Made by a program: the position numbers and the translations under genes. Source: Bacillus sp. NP157 (GTDB taxonomy: Bacteria; Pseudomonadota; Gammaproteobacteria; Xanthomonadales; Rhodanobacteraceae). From it: a DNA stretch of 64,000 nt. This document shows positions 1-10,817 of the stretch, in pieces. The first letter of the stretch is position 1. Every line of letters starts with the position of its first letter. The stretch spans positions 4,278,501-4,342,500 of the forward strand of contig CP076546.1 of assembly GCA_018889975.1 (NCBI GenBank), written 5' to 3'. The notes beneath the pieces are model-generated. The model was not told the origin of the DNA. It made no database searches and worked only from the letters and a program-made list of their open reading frames with translations.

Positions 1-1
1 C

Positions 2-2281
2 CAGGAATACCGCTCCTCGCAGGCGGCCGAGAAGCTCAAGGCGATGGTCCGCAACACCGCGACGGTGACCCGCCGCGCGGAAGACGGCCACGCCGAGCGC
101 ATCGAGGTGCCGGTGGAAGAGCTGGTGGTGGGCGATATCGTCCACCTCGGCGCGGGCGACATGATCCCCGCCGACCTGCGCCTGATCGCGGCGAAGGACC
201 TGTTCATCAGCCAGGCCATCCTCACCGGCGAGTCGATCCCGGTGGAGAAGGCGGCGCCCAACGGCAGCGCCGCGGGCGATTCCAGCGGTCCGCTCGACCT
301 GCCCACCGTCTGCTACATGGGCACCAACGTCGTCTCGGGCACGGCCACGGCGGTGGTGCTGGCCACCGGCGCGCGTACCTACCTGGGTTCGCTCGCACGC
401 ACGCTGTCCGGTGAGCGCGTGCAGACCAGCTTCGACAAGGGCATCAAGTCGGTGAGCTGGCTGCTGATCCGCTTCATGGCGGTGATGGTGCCGATCGTTT
501 TCTTCATCAACGGCTTCGACAAGCACGACTGGCTGGAAGCCTTCATGTTCGGGCTCTCGGTCGCCGTCGGCCTGACCCCGGAGATGCTGCCGCTGATCGT
601 CACCGCGAACCTCGGCAAGGGCGCCATCGCCATGTCGAAGCGCAAGGTGGTGGTGAAGCGCCTGAACGCGATCCAGAATTTCGGCGCGATGGACGTGCTG
701 TGCACCGACAAGACCGGCACCCTCACGCTCGACAAGATCGTGCTGGAGCGCCACGTCGACCTCGCCGGCGACGACTCGGACGAAGCGCTGGAGTGGGGCT
801 ACCTCAATAGCCGTTTCCAGACCGGCCTGCGCAACCTGATGGACAAGGCGGTGCTGACCCACCGCGACCTGGAGACGATCGCGCATCGTTTCCGCATCGT
901 CGACGAGATCCCGTTCGACTTCCAGCGCCGGCGCATGTCGGTGGTGGTCACCGACGGCGAGTACGAGCAGCTGGTGATCTGCAAGGGCGCCGTCGAGGAA
1001 ATGCTCACCATCTGCACCGACGCGCGCACCGGTGGCGTGGTCGAGCCGATGACCGAAGAGAAGCGCGCCGAGATCCGCGCGATGACCCGTCGCCTCAACG
1101 AGGACGGCCTGCGCGTGCTCGTCGTGGCAGTGCGCCGCGACCCCATCGGCGACCGTGCCTACGGCGTGGCCGACGAGGCGGGCCTCACCGCGGTCGGCTG
1201 CCTGGCCTTCCTCGATCCGCCGAAGGACTCGGCGGCGACGGCGATCCGCGCGCTGCACCACCACGGCGTGGCGGTGAAGGTGATCACCGGCGACAACGAA
1301 GCGGTGACGAAGAAGATCTGCGCCGAGGTCGGCCTCGACGTGGCCGGCACGGCGCTCGGCCGCGACATCGAGCAGCTCGACGACGAGGCACTGGACGCGA
1401 TGGTCGACAGCACCACCGTGTTCGCCAAGATGTCGCCGGTGCAGAAGGCCCGCGTGGTCAAGGCGCTGCAGCGCCGTGGCCACACCGTGGGTTTCCTCGG
1501 CGACGGCATCAACGATGCGCCGGCGCTGCGCGATGCCGACGTGGGTATCTCGGTGGATACGGCGACGGATATCGCGAAGGAATCGGCGGACATCATCCTG
1601 CTCGAGAAGAACCTGATGGTGCTGGAGGAGGGCGTGGTCGAAGGCCGCGTCACCTTCGGCAACATCATGAAGTACATCAAGATGACCGCCAGCTCGAACT
1701 TCGGCAACGTGTTCAGCGTGCTGGTGGCGAGCGCGTTCCTGCCGTTCCTGCCGATGCTGCCGCTGCAGATCCTCGTGCAGAACCTGCTGTACGACCTCTC
1801 GCAGCTGTCCATCCCGTTCGATCGCATGGACGAGGAATACCTGCGCGTGCCGCGCAAGTGGGATGCGGGTGACATCGGTCGGTTCATGGTCTGGATCGGC
1901 CCGGTGAGCTCGGTGTTCGACATCACCACGTTCTGGCTGATGTGGCATGTGTTCGGTGCGCACGACGTGGCCCACCAGTCGCTGTTCCAGTCCGGCTGGT
2001 TCATCGAAGGCCTGTTGTCGCAGACCCTCGTGGTGCACATGATCCGCACGCGCCGCATCCCGTTCCTGCGCAGCATGGCCTCCGCGCCGGTGCTTGCCCT
2101 GACCGTGGCGATCATGCTCATCGGCATGTACATCCCGTTCTCGCCGCTGGGTGCGCGCATCGGCATGACCGGGCTGCCCGCCGCGTACTTCGGCTGGCTG
2201 GCGCTGACCCTGGTCAGCTACTGCGTGCTGACCCAGGTGGTGAAGACGTTGTACATACGGCGGTATAACCGCTGGCTCTGA
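2..2281 (+). CDS. mgtA: Magnesium-translocating P-type ATPase (3' part, start outside window)
   Basis: An open frame runs in from the window edge, so this is the C-terminal ~760 residues of a protein that is usually about 900 long. It is a P3B-type ATPase that drives Mg2+ uptake across the inner membrane. Visible signatures are the actuator motif LTGES, the transmembrane GLTPEML stretch typical of Mg2+ ATPases, the phosphorylation motif CTDKTGT (near 703-722), ITGDN and the hinge GDGINDAPAL (near 1500-1529). C-terminal membrane segments follow, ending with a TGA. The first residues visible upstream of the first ATG (QEYRSSQAAEKLKAM) match the family, so that ATG is internal. MgtA versus MgtB cannot be separated by eye. 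No regulatory leader is visible because the 5' end is missing. Confidence 0.93.
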   Translation, partial: QEYRSSQAAEKLKAMVRNTATVTRRAEDGHAERIEVPVEELVVGDIVHLGAGDMIPADLRLIAAKDLFISQAILTGESIPVEKAAPNGSAAGDSSGPLDLPTVCYMGTNVVSGTATAVVLATGARTYLGSLARTLSGERVQTSFDKGIKSVSWLLIRFMAVMVPIVFFINGFDKHDWLEAFMFGLSVAVGLTPEMLPLIVTANLGKGAIAMSKRKVVVKRLNAIQNFGAMDVLCTDKTGTLTLDKIVLERHVDLAGDDSDEALEWGYLNSRFQTGLRNLMDKAVLTHRDLETIAHRFRIVDEIPFDFQRRRMSVVVTDGEYEQLVICKGAVEEMLTICTDARTGGVVEPMTEEKRAEIRAMTRRLNEDGLRVLVVAVRRDPIGDRAYGVADEAGLTAVGCLAFLDPPKDSAATAIRALHHHGVAVKVITGDNEAVTKKICAEVGLDVAGTALGRDIEQLDDEALDAMVDSTTVFAKMSPVQKARVVKALQRRGHTVGFLGDGINDAPALRDADVGISVDTATDIAKESADIILLEKNLMVLEEGVVEGRVTFGNIMKYIKMTASSNFGNVFSVLVASAFLPFLPMLPLQILVQNLLYDLSQLSIPFDRMDEEYLRVPRKWDAGDIGRFMVWIGPVSSVFDITTFWLMWHVFGAHDVAHQSLFQSGWFIEGLLSQTLVVHMIRTRRIPFLRSMASAPVLALTVAIMLIGMYIPFSPLGARIGMTGLPAAYFGWLALTLVSYCVLTQVVKTLYIRRYNRWL

Positions 2282-2316
2282 GGCCAATCCCGGCTGGGGT
2301 TTGTGGCGGAAAACTT

Positions 2317-2338
2317 TCGCGCGCAGGCGCGCTCCTAC
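2317..2338 (-). repeat. REP palindrome, GTAG-headed (copy 1)
   Basis: On the minus strand it reads GTAGGAGC followed by a GCGCGC-CT-GCGCGC hairpin and GA. It sits alone between the mgtA stop and the small secreted-protein gene. The head and hairpin have the form of REP elements mobilised by RAYT-type tyrosine transposases; no RAYT gene is in this window. Confidence 0.85.
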
Positions 2339-2442
2339 AATGGTTGGCGTAACGTGGCTACGTTGCGCCAACCATTGGCCCGACATACGCATCGAAGCGG
2401 AAACGGTGGAATAGCAGCTCCTCAACCACGGAGCCAACGCCG

Positions 2443-2922
2443 ATGCTTCGCAATACCCTCGCTGTCCTGTTCCTCACCGTGCCGGTTGCCGCCTTTGCCG
2501 CCGATACGCCGCCCGCCCGTTTCGTCGATGCCACCGACTGGCCTGCTTCCGAGGCCGGCCTCGATCGCTTCCTCGAAGCCGAGGCGAAACTCAACGCCGG
2601 TTTCGACAAGGTCTGCGGCGACACCTTCTGCGAAGGTGAATTCCACAACCTCCGCCCGATGCAGCTGCGCTGCTCCGTCGATGCCGCCAAGGCCACGCTG
2701 AAGCAGTGCGTGTGGACCTTCGCGGGCACCAACGCCACCGTCAACCCGAAGAGCGGCGCGGTCCAGGTGGCCGCCAAAACCTTCAAGTGCAAGCTGCTCC
2801 TCGCCAAGGGCACCCCGGTCGACAGCTTCTACGCCATGGTGGACGGCGAAGACCCGCTGAACGCCAAGCTGCCGATGGCCCACGTCTCGATCTACGACGG
2901 CCTGGCCAGCTGCCTCAACTGA
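2443..2922 (+). CDS. Small secreted cysteine-rich protein of unknown function
   Basis: This 159-residue protein begins with a clear Sec signal peptide (MLRNTLAVLFLTVPVAAFA, cleavage likely before ADTPP). The mature part holds six cysteines, two of them in VCGDTFC, which suggests disulfide bonds and a periplasmic location. The remainder (RPMQLRCSVDAAK, KQCVWTFAGTNAT) looks like a compact beta-rich domain, but I do not recognise the family. The gene stands alone between a REP and a strong hairpin terminator and is convergent with the efflux operon. Existence as a gene is well supported by the signal peptide and codon pattern; function is unknown. Confidence 0.8.
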   Translation: MLRNTLAVLFLTVPVAAFAADTPPARFVDATDWPASEAGLDRFLEAEAKLNAGFDKVCGDTFCEGEFHNLRPMQLRCSVDAAKATLKQCVWTFAGTNATVNPKSGAVQVAAKTFKCKLLLAKGTPVDSFYAMVDGEDPLNAKLPMAHVSIYDGLASCLN

Positions 2923-2962
2923 TCCGTCGTCGCTAGCGACACCTCTCCACCGCACGTAATGC

Positions 2963-2996
2963 ACGATTCACCGCCAGCCCGCTGGCGGTGAATCGT
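2963..2996. terminator. Bidirectional hairpin terminator
   Basis: A perfect 15-bp inverted repeat (ACGATTCACCGCCAG and its complement) with a CCCG loop lies between the convergent stops at 2922 and 3014. There is no long T run, so it may only be a strong stem that stops or stabilises both transcripts. Confidence 0.75.
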
Positions 2997-3013
2997 CGTT
3001 CGTCGCCCCGGCC

Positions 3014-4447
3014 CTAGCGAGTCGCCTCCGCGGTCATCGGCAGGTCCGCGTCGCTCCAGCCGCCACCGACCGCACGGATCAGACTCGCACTGGCCAGCAG
3101 GCGGTCGCGCTTCACCTGCAGGGATGCCTGCGCGTTCGACAGCGCCGTGGCCTGCGCGGTCACCACGGTGGTGTAGTCCACCGTGCCGGCCTGGTATTCG
3201 TTGCGAGCAACGCCCTCGGCCTGCCGGGCCAGGCGTAGCGCGTCGTCCTGGGCCACCGCCTGGTCGCCGAGCACGCGCAGCGTCGACAGTTCGTCCTCCA
3301 CGTCCTGGAACGCCGCCAGCACCGTCTGCCGGTAGTTCGCCACGCTCTGGTCGTAACCCGCGCGGGCCTCGGCCACCTGGGCGGAGCGCGCGCCTCCATC
3401 GACCAGGGTCTCGCTGGCCGACGCCGCCAGCGACCAGATCGCGTTGCCCGCACTGAACAGCTTGCCCAGGCCGGAATAGCCCGCTTCGCCGGTAAGGCTC
3501 AGCGTGGGATACCACGCGGCCTGCGCCACGCCGATCAACGCGTTCTGCTGTTGCATCGTCCGCTCGGCCTCGGCGATGTCGGGGCGCCGCTGCAACAGGC
3601 TCGACGGCAGCATCCCGGGCACGCTGGGCAGGGCGATCTCCAGCGGCTTCACCGCGATCGACACCTCCGACGGCGGCTTGCCGACCAGCAGGGCGATGGC
3701 ATGCTCGTACTGCGCGCGCAACTGGCCGGTGGCGATGGCCGACGCGCGTGCCGTGGCGAGCTGGGTCTGTGCGGTGATCACGTCGGCGCGCGACACGGTG
3801 CCGGCGGCGTACTGGTTCTGGGTGATGGCGAGGCTGCGCTCGTAGGCTTTCGTCGTTTCGTCCAGCAGCTGCGCGAGCGAATCCTGGTAGCGCAGCTCCA
3901 TGTAGTCGCTCACCAGCTCGGCCTGGGCGGAGAGCGTGAGGTCGGCCAGCTCGGCGGCACTGGCCTGCGCGGCGGCCTTGTCGCTCTCGACCTGGCGACG
4001 CACCTTGCCCCACAGGTCCGGCTCCCACGAGCCGCTGAGCTCGACCCCGCGCGTGGAGCGCGTCGTCGCCGTGCCGGCCGAGCCCGAGCTGCCGCCCGAG
4101 CGCTGCCGGCTCGCACTCGGGGTCAGCGACACCGTGGGCGAGTAGCCGGCGCGGGCCTCGGCCACCACCGCGGTGGCCTGGCGATACGCCGCCTCGGACG
4201 CCTTCAGGTTCTGGTTGTTCACCGCCACCTGTGCGACCAGGTCGTCGAGGTCCCTGTCGCCGTACACCGACCACCACGCGCCGCGTGGCACGCCGTCACC
4301 AGGCTGCGCGGCCTGCCAGCCCGCTGGCGCCTCCTTGAAGGCTACGGGCGCGGGCGCGGGCGGACGCACGTAATCGGGGCCCACGGCACAGGCGGCGAGG
4401 GCGGCCGTCGAGGCGGCGATGAGGAGTGGGCGGGTCAGCATGTTCAT
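3014..4447 (-). CDS. RND efflux outer-membrane lipoprotein, NodT/OprM type
   Basis: This 477-residue protein has a lipoprotein signal with the lipobox LAAC (Cys20) followed by AVGPDYVRPP, the classic start of NodT-family outer-membrane factors. Two repeats of the coiled-coil hairpin region can be seen (near GVELSGSWEPDLWGKVRRQ and the second half around ERTMQQQNALIGVAQAAWYP). It should form the trimeric channel-tunnel that lets the RND pump discharge outside the cell. It is the last gene of a four-gene operon; its ATG overlaps the stop of the preceding permease by 4 bp. The C-terminus ends near the convergent hairpin at 2963-2996. Confidence 0.93.
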   Translation of the reverse strand: MNMLTRPLLIAASTAALAACAVGPDYVRPPAPAPVAFKEAPAGWQAAQPGDGVPRGAWWSVYGDRDLDDLVAQVAVNNQNLKASEAAYRQATAVVAEARAGYSPTVSLTPSASRQRSGGSSGSAGTATTRSTRGVELSGSWEPDLWGKVRRQVESDKAAAQASAAELADLTLSAQAELVSDYMELRYQDSLAQLLDETTKAYERSLAITQNQYAAGTVSRADVITAQTQLATARASAIATGQLRAQYEHAIALLVGKPPSEVSIAVKPLEIALPSVPGMLPSSLLQRRPDIAEAERTMQQQNALIGVAQAAWYPTLSLTGEAGYSGLGKLFSAGNAIWSLAASASETLVDGGARSAQVAEARAGYDQSVANYRQTVLAAFQDVEDELSTLRVLGDQAVAQDDALRLARQAEGVARNEYQAGTVDYTTVVTAQATALSNAQASLQVKRDRLLASASLIRAVGGGWSDADLPMTAEATR

Positions 4448-7400
4448 GCGGCGGTATCCGGCAGGGCCGTGCCCGGGAAAACCCGGTGCCAGAAGCCCTT
4501 TGAGCGGTGGCGGAGGCGATCGATGTACAGGTACACGACGGGCGTGGTGTAGAGCGTCAGCAGCTGGCTCACGACCAGGCCACCGATGATGGAGATGCCG
4601 AGCGGACGGCGCAGTTCGGCGCCCATGCCATGGTCGAGCACCAGCGGCAGCGCGCCGAGCAGGGCCGCGCAGGTGGTCATCAGGATCGGCCGGAAGCGCA
4701 GCTGGCAGGCGCGCTCGATCGCCTCGAGCGGCGACAGGCCTTCGTTACGCTCGGCATCCAGCGCGAAGTCGACCATCATGATCGCGTTCTTCTTCACGAT
4801 GCCGATCAGCAGGAACACGCCGATGAGCGCGATGACGCTGAACTCGGTGTTGGTCAGCAGCAAGGCGAGCACCGCGCCGACGCCGGCCGACGGCAGGGTG
4901 GACAGGATGGTCAGCGGATGCACGTAGCTCTCGTAGAGGATGCCCAGCACGGCATACACCGCCAGCAGCGCGGCGCCGATCAGCCAGGGCATGGTCGCGA
5001 TGATCGATTGCGAGCGTCCCGCGGTGCCGCTGAACGAACCGCGGATCGCGACCGGCATGCGGATGTCGCTGGACGCCTTCTCGATGGCGGCGGTGGCGTC
5101 TTCCAGGTTGGCGCCGGGCGCGAGGTTGAACGAGATCGTCGCCGCCACGGCCTGGCCCTGGTGGGCCACCTGCACCGGCGTGTTCGCCGAGGTGAGCTTC
5201 GCGAAGGCGCTGAGCGGCACCATCGTGCTCGCCCCGGTGCTCACCGCCGCACCGCTGGAGGTGCCGCCGCTGGTGGAGATGCTATTGGTCGCGGCATTGG
5301 TCACCGAGGCGCTGGTGCTGGTCGTCGTGGACGAGGAAGAGACCGTGCGCGACGTCGCATTCGTGGACGACGAGCCGCTGGCCGCTTCGCCCGACGTACT
5401 GACGTAGACGCCGCGCACCGACGAGGGATCCTGCAGGTACTTCGGCGCGAGCTCCATCACCACGTGGTACTGGTTCTGTGCCTTGTAGATCGTCGACACC
5501 GTGCGTTCGCCGAAGGCGTCGTACAGCGTCGCGTCGATGATGTCCGGGGTGAGGCCGAGCCGGGCGATGGTCGGGCGGTCCAGCTCGAGCTTCGTCTCCA
5601 GGCCACCGGTCTGCTGGTTGGAGCTGACGTCGACCAGCAGCTTGTTCTTCTTCAGCTCGTCGAGCAGCTTCGCCGACCACACCCGCAGCAGGGCGCCATC
5701 GTCCGACTGCAGGGTGTACTGGAACTGGGCGAAGGCCTGGCGTCCACCGATGGACAGGTCCTGCATCGGGAACATCATCAGCGTGGCGCCGGGGATCTTC
5801 GCCAGCTTCGGCCGCAGCCGCGCCATCACCTCGAAGGCCGAGGCGTTGCGTTCGTCCAGCGGCTTGAGGGTGACGTTGACGTTGGCGGTGCTGGTGCCGC
5901 GGCCGCCGGTGAAGCCGAGCACGTTCTGCACCGCCGGGTCGGCCTGGACGATGGCCTGGGCCTGCATCAGCTTCTTGCGCATGGCCTGGAACGAGGTGCT
6001 CTCGTCCGCGTTGATGCCACCCATCATCACGCCGGTGTCCTGCTGCGGGAACAGCGTCTTCGGGATCACCGTGAACATGGCGACGGAAGCGGCGATGGTG
6101 AGGAAGAACGTCATCAGCACCGGGAACGGATGCGCGAGCGCGCGATGCAGCGAGCGGCGATAGAGTTCGTACACACCGTCGATGGCGCCACCGACGATGC
6201 GCGAGACCCGCCCTGGCGTGCGCCGGGGGCGGTCGCGCAACAGCAGCGAGCAGAGCATCGGCGTGGTGGTCAGGGCGAGCACCAGCGACAGCCCGATCGC
6301 GACCGAAAGCACCATCGCGAACTCGCGGAACAGCCGGCCGACGATGTCGCCCAGCAGGACGATCGGCAGGAACACGGCGATCAGCGACAGGCTCATCGAC
6401 AGCACGGTGAAGCCGACTTCGCTGGCACCCTTCAGGGCGGCCTGCACGCGTGGCATGCCGGCTTCACGATGGCGGGTGATGTTCTCCAGCACGACGATCG
6501 CATCGTCGACTACGAAGCCGGTGGCGATGGTCAGCGCCATCAGCGAGAGGTTGTCCAGCGTGTAGCCGCACAGGCGCATGATGCCGAAGGTCCCTAGGAT
6601 CGACACCGGCACGGCCACCGCGGGGATGACGGTCGAGCGCCAGTCGCGCAGGAACGCCAGCACCACCAACACGACCAGCACCACGGCGACCACCAGGGTC
6701 AGCTCGGTATGCGACAGCGATGCGCGGATGGTGCTGCTGCGGTCGCTGGAGATGGCCAGCTTCGTGCCCTGCGGCAGCGCGGCTTCCAGCTGGGGCAGCA
6801 CGGCGCGGATATGGTCGACCGTATCGACGATGTTGCCGCCGGGCTGCTTGAAGATGAAGAGCAGGATGCCGTGCTTGCCGTTGACCAGGCCTTCGTTGCG
6901 CAGGCTCTCCACCGAATCGTCGATCTCGGCGACGTCGGACAGCTTCACCGGCCGGCCGTTGCGCCAGGCGATGACGAGGTCGCGGTAATCCTTCGCCTCG
7001 GTGGCCTGGTCGTTGGCGTAGAGCTGGTAACGCAGGTTGCCGTCGTTGACCACCCCCTTGGCGCTGTCCGCGTTGGCGGCGGACAGCGCGGCGCGCACGT
7101 CCTCCAGGCCCAGGCCGTACTTGAACACCTGGCCGGGATTGAGTTCGACGCGCACGGCCGGCAGCGAGCCACCGTTGAGGTCGACGTTGCCGACGCCCTG
7201 CACCTGCAGCAGGCGTGGCTGCAGGATGTTCGAGGCCTGGTCGTACAACTGGCCGGCGGTCAGGTTCTCCGAGGTCATCGACAGGATCATGATCGGCGCG
7301 TCGGCCGGGTTGAACTTGCGATAGGTGGGGTTTGATCGCAGCGACGCGGGAAGGTCGGCGCGCGCGCCGTTGATCGCGGCCTCCACGTCGCGGGCGGCTC

Positions 7401-7707
7401 CTTCGATGTCGCGGTCCAGGCCGAACTGCATGATGACGCTGGAGGTGCCGATGCTGCTGGTCGAGGTCATCTCGGTGACGTCGGCGATCTGGCCCAGCCG
7501 GCGTTCGAGTGGCGCCGCGACTGTCGCGGCCATGGTGTCCGCGCTGGCACCGGCCATCTGCGCCTGCACGCGGATGGTCGGGTAATCGACGTTGGGCAAC
7601 GGGGCGACGGGCAGGAAGCGGAAGGCGATCGCACCGGCCACCGCGATCGCCGCGGTCAGCAGCAGGGTCGCGACGGGCCGCCGGATGAACAGGGCGCTGG
7701 GGTTCAT
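4444..7707 (-). CDS. mdtC: RND multidrug efflux permease, MdtC-like
   Basis: The 1087-residue protein has the full RND layout: an N-terminal TM ([21 protein letters not shown]), two large periplasmic loops and two sets of membrane helices. The FRPILMTT region and [14 protein letters not shown] are typical of the HAE1 family. It shares its operon with a second, non-identical permease, the MdtB-MdtC arrangement in which a heterotrimer works with MdtA. It is longer than MdtC homologues (about 1025) because of a Ser/Thr-rich stretch near residues 770-829, reported separately. The start overlaps the upstream permease stop by 4 bp. Substrates cannot be read from sequence; MdtBC pumps export bile salts, novobiocin and similar compounds. 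Confidence 0.93.
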   Translation of the reverse strand: MNPSALFIRRPVATLLLTAAIAVAGAIAFRFLPVAPLPNVDYPTIRVQAQMAGASADTMAATVAAPLERRLGQIADVTEMTSTSSIGTSSVIMQFGLDRDIEGAARDVEAAINGARADLPASLRSNPTYRKFNPADAPIMILSMTSENLTAGQLYDQASNILQPRLLQVQGVGNVDLNGGSLPAVRVELNPGQVFKYGLGLEDVRAALSAANADSAKGVVNDGNLRYQLYANDQATEAKDYRDLVIAWRNGRPVKLSDVAEIDDSVESLRNEGLVNGKHGILLFIFKQPGGNIVDTVDHIRAVLPQLEAALPQGTKLAISSDRSSTIRASLSHTELTLVVAVVLVVLVVLAFLRDWRSTVIPAVAVPVSILGTFGIMRLCGYTLDNLSLMALTIATGFVVDDAIVVLENITRHREAGMPRVQAALKGASEVGFTVLSMSLSLIAVFLPIVLLGDIVGRLFREFAMVLSVAIGLSLVLALTTTPMLCSLLLRDRPRRTPGRVSRIVGGAIDGVYELYRRSLHRALAHPFPVLMTFFLTIAASVAMFTVIPKTLFPQQDTGVMMGGINADESTSFQAMRKKLMQAQAIVQADPAVQNVLGFTGGRGTSTANVNVTLKPLDERNASAFEVMARLRPKLAKIPGATLMMFPMQDLSIGGRQAFAQFQYTLQSDDGALLRVWSAKLLDELKKNKLLVDVSSNQQTGGLETKLELDRPTIARLGLTPDIIDATLYDAFGERTVSTIYKAQNQYHVVMELAPKYLQDPSSVRGVYVSTSGEAASGSSSTNATSRTVSSSSTTTSTSASVTNAATNSISTSGGTSSGAAVSTGASTMVPLSAFAKLTSANTPVQVAHQGQAVAATISFNLAPGANLEDATAAIEKASSDIRMPVAIRGSFSGTAGRSQSIIATMPWLIGAALLAVYAVLGILYESYVHPLTILSTLPSAGVGAVLALLLTNTEFSVIALIGVFLLIGIVKKNAIMMVDFALDAERNEGLSPLEAIERACQLRFRPILMTTCAALLGALPLVLDHGMGAELRRPLGISIIGGLVVSQLLTLYTTPVVYLYIDRLRHRSKGFWHRVFPGTALPDTAA

Positions 7708-10700
7708 GCGCCGCCCTCGGCCGGATCCAGCACGTAGCCGCGCTCGCGCAGCTTGCGTGCGCCGGTGTCAAGCACCAGGTACACGGCCGGCGTGGTGAAC
7801 AGCGTCAGCAGCTGGCTGACCAGCAGGCCGCCGATCATCGCCACGCCGAGCGGGTGGCGCAGCTCGGAGCCGCTACCGCTGCCCAGCGCGAGCGGCACGG
7901 CGGAGATCAAGGCGGCCATCGTGGTCATCAGGATCGGGCGCAGGCGCAGCAGGCACGCCTTGTGGATCGCTTCGCGCGGGCCCAGCCCTTCCTCGCGCTC
8001 GGCGCTGAGCGCGAAGTCGATCATCATGATCGCGTTCTTCTTCACGATGCCGATCAGCAGGACCAGGCCGATGATGCCGATGATGTCCAGGCCCGAACCG
8101 GTGATCTCCATCGCCAGCAGCGCACCGATGCCGGCGGACGGCAGGGTCGAGAGGATGGTCAGCGGGTGGATGAAGCTCTCGTAGAGCACGCCGAGCACGA
8201 CGTACATCACCAGCACCGCGGCGAGCACCAGCCAGAGTTCGTTCGAAAGCGACGACTGGAACGCGTCGGTGGCGCCCTGGAAGTTCACGCTGAAGCTCTG
8301 CGGCAGGGCGATCGCCTTCTGCGCATCGCGCACCGCGTCCACCGCGCTGCCCAGCGAGGCACCCGGGGCCAGGTTGAACGAGATGGTGGTCGCCGGGAAT
8401 TGCGCGAGGTGGCCGATCTGGATCGGCTTGTTATCGACCACGATCTTCGCGATCGCCGAGAGCGGCACCTGGCCGCTGTCGGCCGTCGACGAGGGCAGGT
8501 AGATCGAATCGAGCGTGCGCAGCCCGCGATTGCCTGCGGGGTCCATCTCGAGGATCACCCGCATCTGGCTGGACTGGGTGAACACCGTGCTGACGATGCG
8601 CTGGCCGAAGTTGTCGTACAGGGCGTTGTCGATGGTGGCCAGGGTGATGCCGAAACGCGCGGCGCTGGCGCGGTCCACCTGCACGGTGGCGGCGAGGCCG
8701 CTGTCCTTGAGGTCGCTGTTGACGTCGGTGAGCACGTCCGACTTCTTCAGCTGGTCGACGAACTTCGGCGCCCATGTCGACAACTGCGCAAGCGTCGGGT
8801 TGGACAGGATGAACTGGTACTGGGTGGCGCTCACCTGGGTATCCACGGTGAGGTCCTGCACCGGCTGCATGTACAGGGTGATGCCGGTGACGTCGCGGGT
8901 CTCGTCCTGCAGGCGGCGAATCACGTCGTCGATCGACGTGCTGCGCTCGCCCTTCGGGCGCAGGTTGATCTGGAAGCGCCCGCTGTTGAGCGTCGCATTG
9001 GTGCCGTCCACGCCGATGAACGAGGACAGGCTGACCACGTCGGGGTCCTTTAGCACCGCCTCGGCCAGCGCGACCTGGCGCTTGCGCATGTCGGCATAGG
9101 AGATCGATTGCGCCGACTCGGTGATGCCCTGGATCACGCCGGTGTCCTGGCTGGGGAAGAAGCCCTTGGGCACCACGATGTACAGCAGCACCGTCAGCAG
9201 CACGGAGGCGCCGGCGATGCCCAGGGTGATCCACTTGTGGTCGAGCGCCACGGTCAGCAGGCGGTCGTAGCCACCGACGATGCGGTCGAACCAGCCCTCG
9301 CGCTTCGGCGCCTCGGTCGCGAGCGCCTTCGGCGCCGGGTGGTGGCGCAGCAGGCGCGCGCACAGCATCGGCACCAGGGTCAGCGAGACCACGGCGGAAA
9401 TGACGATGGTGACGGCGAGGGTGACCGCGAACTCGAAGAACAGCCGGCCGATCACGTCGCTCATGAAGAACAGCGGGATCAACACCGCCAGCAGCGACAC
9501 CGTCAGCGAGATGATGGTGAAGCCGATCTCGCCGGAGCCTTTCAGCGCGGCTTCCATCGGCGGCATGCCTTCCTCGATGTAGCGGCTGATGTTCTCGATC
9601 ACCACGATGGCATCGTCGACGACGAAGCCGGTGGCGATGGTCAGGGCCATCAGCGAGAGGTTGTCGAGGCTGAAGCCCCACAGGTACATGGCGCCGAACG
9701 TGCCGACCAGCGACAGCGGCACCGACAGGCTGGGGATGATGGTGGCGCGGACGTTGCGCAGGAACAGGAAGATCACCATCACGACGAGCGCCACGGCCAG
9801 CGCGAGCTCGAACTCGACGTCTTCCACCGAGGCGCGGATGGTGTTGGTGCGGTCGGTGAGCACGGCGACGTGCACGGACGAGGGCAGGGCGGCCTCCCAC
9901 TGCGGCAGCGACGCCTTGATCGCATCCACCACCTGGATCACGTTGGCGCCCGACTGGCGCTGCACGTTGAGGATGATGGCGGGCGTGGTGTTCATCCATG
10001 CGCCCAGCTCCTCGTTTTCCGCCCCCTGGACGACGGTGGCCACGTCGCTGAGTTTCACCGGCCGCCCGTTCTTGTAGGCGATCACGGTGTCGAGGTATTC
10101 GGAGGGATCCTGGATCTGGTCGTTCGCATCGATGGTGTAGGCGCGGGCCGGGCCATCCACGGTGCCCTTCGGCGTGTTGACGTTGATGTTGTCCAGCGTG
10201 GTGCGCAGGTCGTCTATGTTCAGGCCGTAGGCCGACATCGCGCGGATGTTGGCGCGCACGCGGATCGCCGGCTTGTTGCCGCCGCTGAGCGTGACCAGGC
10301 CCACGCCCGACATCTGCGAGATCTTCTGCGCGATGCGGGTGTCGGTGAGTGTCTGCACCTGGGTGAGCGGCAGGGTCGGCGAGGTGATCGCCAGGGTCAT
10401 GATCGGCGCGTCGGCCGGGTTCACCTTCGCGTACACCGGCGGTGCCGGCAGGTCGGAGGGCAGCAGGTTGCTCGCCGCATTGATCGCGGCCTGCACTTCC
10501 TGCTCGGCGAGGTCCAGCGACACGTCCATGTCGAACTGCAGCGTGACCACCGATGCGCCGGACGACGAATCCGACGACATCTGCTTGAGGCCTGCCATCG
10601 TGCCGAGCTGGGTTTCCAGCGGTGCGGTCACCGCCGAGGTCATCACGTCCGGGCTGGCCCCGGGATAGAACGTCTGCACCTGGATCGTCGCGTATTCGAC

Positions 10701-10817
10701 CGACGGCAGTGCCGACAGCGGCAGGAAGCGGTAGGCGACCATGCCGACGACGAGCAGGGCGGCCATCAGCAGCGTGGTCGCTACCGGGCGCAGGATGAAG
10801 AGGCGCGACGGGTTCAT
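7704..10817 (-). CDS. mdtB: RND multidrug efflux permease, MdtB-like
   Basis: This 1037-residue RND permease begins [23 protein letters not shown]. It carries the usual porter domain ([21 protein letters not shown]), the TM4 stretch [19 protein letters not shown] with the proton-relay aspartates, and [15 protein letters not shown] in the second half. It is about as long as E. coli MdtB and lacks the Ser/Thr insertion of its partner. Translational coupling is likely at both ends, with 4-bp ATGA overlaps with the adaptor gene upstream and the MdtC-like gene downstream. B and C are assigned by operon order and similarity by eye, so the exact labels are less certain than the family. Confidence 0.93.
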   Translation of the reverse strand: MNPSRLFILRPVATTLLMAALLVVGMVAYRFLPLSALPSVEYATIQVQTFYPGASPDVMTSAVTAPLETQLGTMAGLKQMSSDSSSGASVVTLQFDMDVSLDLAEQEVQAAINAASNLLPSDLPAPPVYAKVNPADAPIMTLAITSPTLPLTQVQTLTDTRIAQKISQMSGVGLVTLSGGNKPAIRVRANIRAMSAYGLNIDDLRTTLDNINVNTPKGTVDGPARAYTIDANDQIQDPSEYLDTVIAYKNGRPVKLSDVATVVQGAENEELGAWMNTTPAIILNVQRQSGANVIQVVDAIKASLPQWEAALPSSVHVAVLTDRTNTIRASVEDVEFELALAVALVVMVIFLFLRNVRATIIPSLSVPLSLVGTFGAMYLWGFSLDNLSLMALTIATGFVVDDAIVVIENISRYIEEGMPPMEAALKGSGEIGFTIISLTVSLLAVLIPLFFMSDVIGRLFFEFAVTLAVTIVISAVVSLTLVPMLCARLLRHHPAPKALATEAPKREGWFDRIVGGYDRLLTVALDHKWITLGIAGASVLLTVLLYIVVPKGFFPSQDTGVIQGITESAQSISYADMRKRQVALAEAVLKDPDVVSLSSFIGVDGTNATLNSGRFQINLRPKGERSTSIDDVIRRLQDETRDVTGITLYMQPVQDLTVDTQVSATQYQFILSNPTLAQLSTWAPKFVDQLKKSDVLTDVNSDLKDSGLAATVQVDRASAARFGITLATIDNALYDNFGQRIVSTVFTQSSQMRVILEMDPAGNRGLRTLDSIYLPSSTADSGQVPLSAIAKIVVDNKPIQIGHLAQFPATTISFNLAPGASLGSAVDAVRDAQKAIALPQSFSVNFQGATDAFQSSLSNELWLVLAAVLVMYVVLGVLYESFIHPLTILSTLPSAGIGALLAMEITGSGLDIIGIIGLVLLIGIVKKNAIMMIDFALSAEREEGLGPREAIHKACLLRLRPILMTTMAALISAVPLALGSGSGSELRHPLGVAMIGGLLVSQLLTLFTTPAVYLVLDTGARKLRERGYVLDPAEGGA

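Noticed and set aside
4507..6597. Long open frame antisense to the MdtC-like permease gene
   Set aside because: High GC content keeps the opposite frame open; the translation is a low-complexity Arg/Gly/His/Gln sequence with no signal, domain or ribosome site, while the sense strand encodes a full RND pump.
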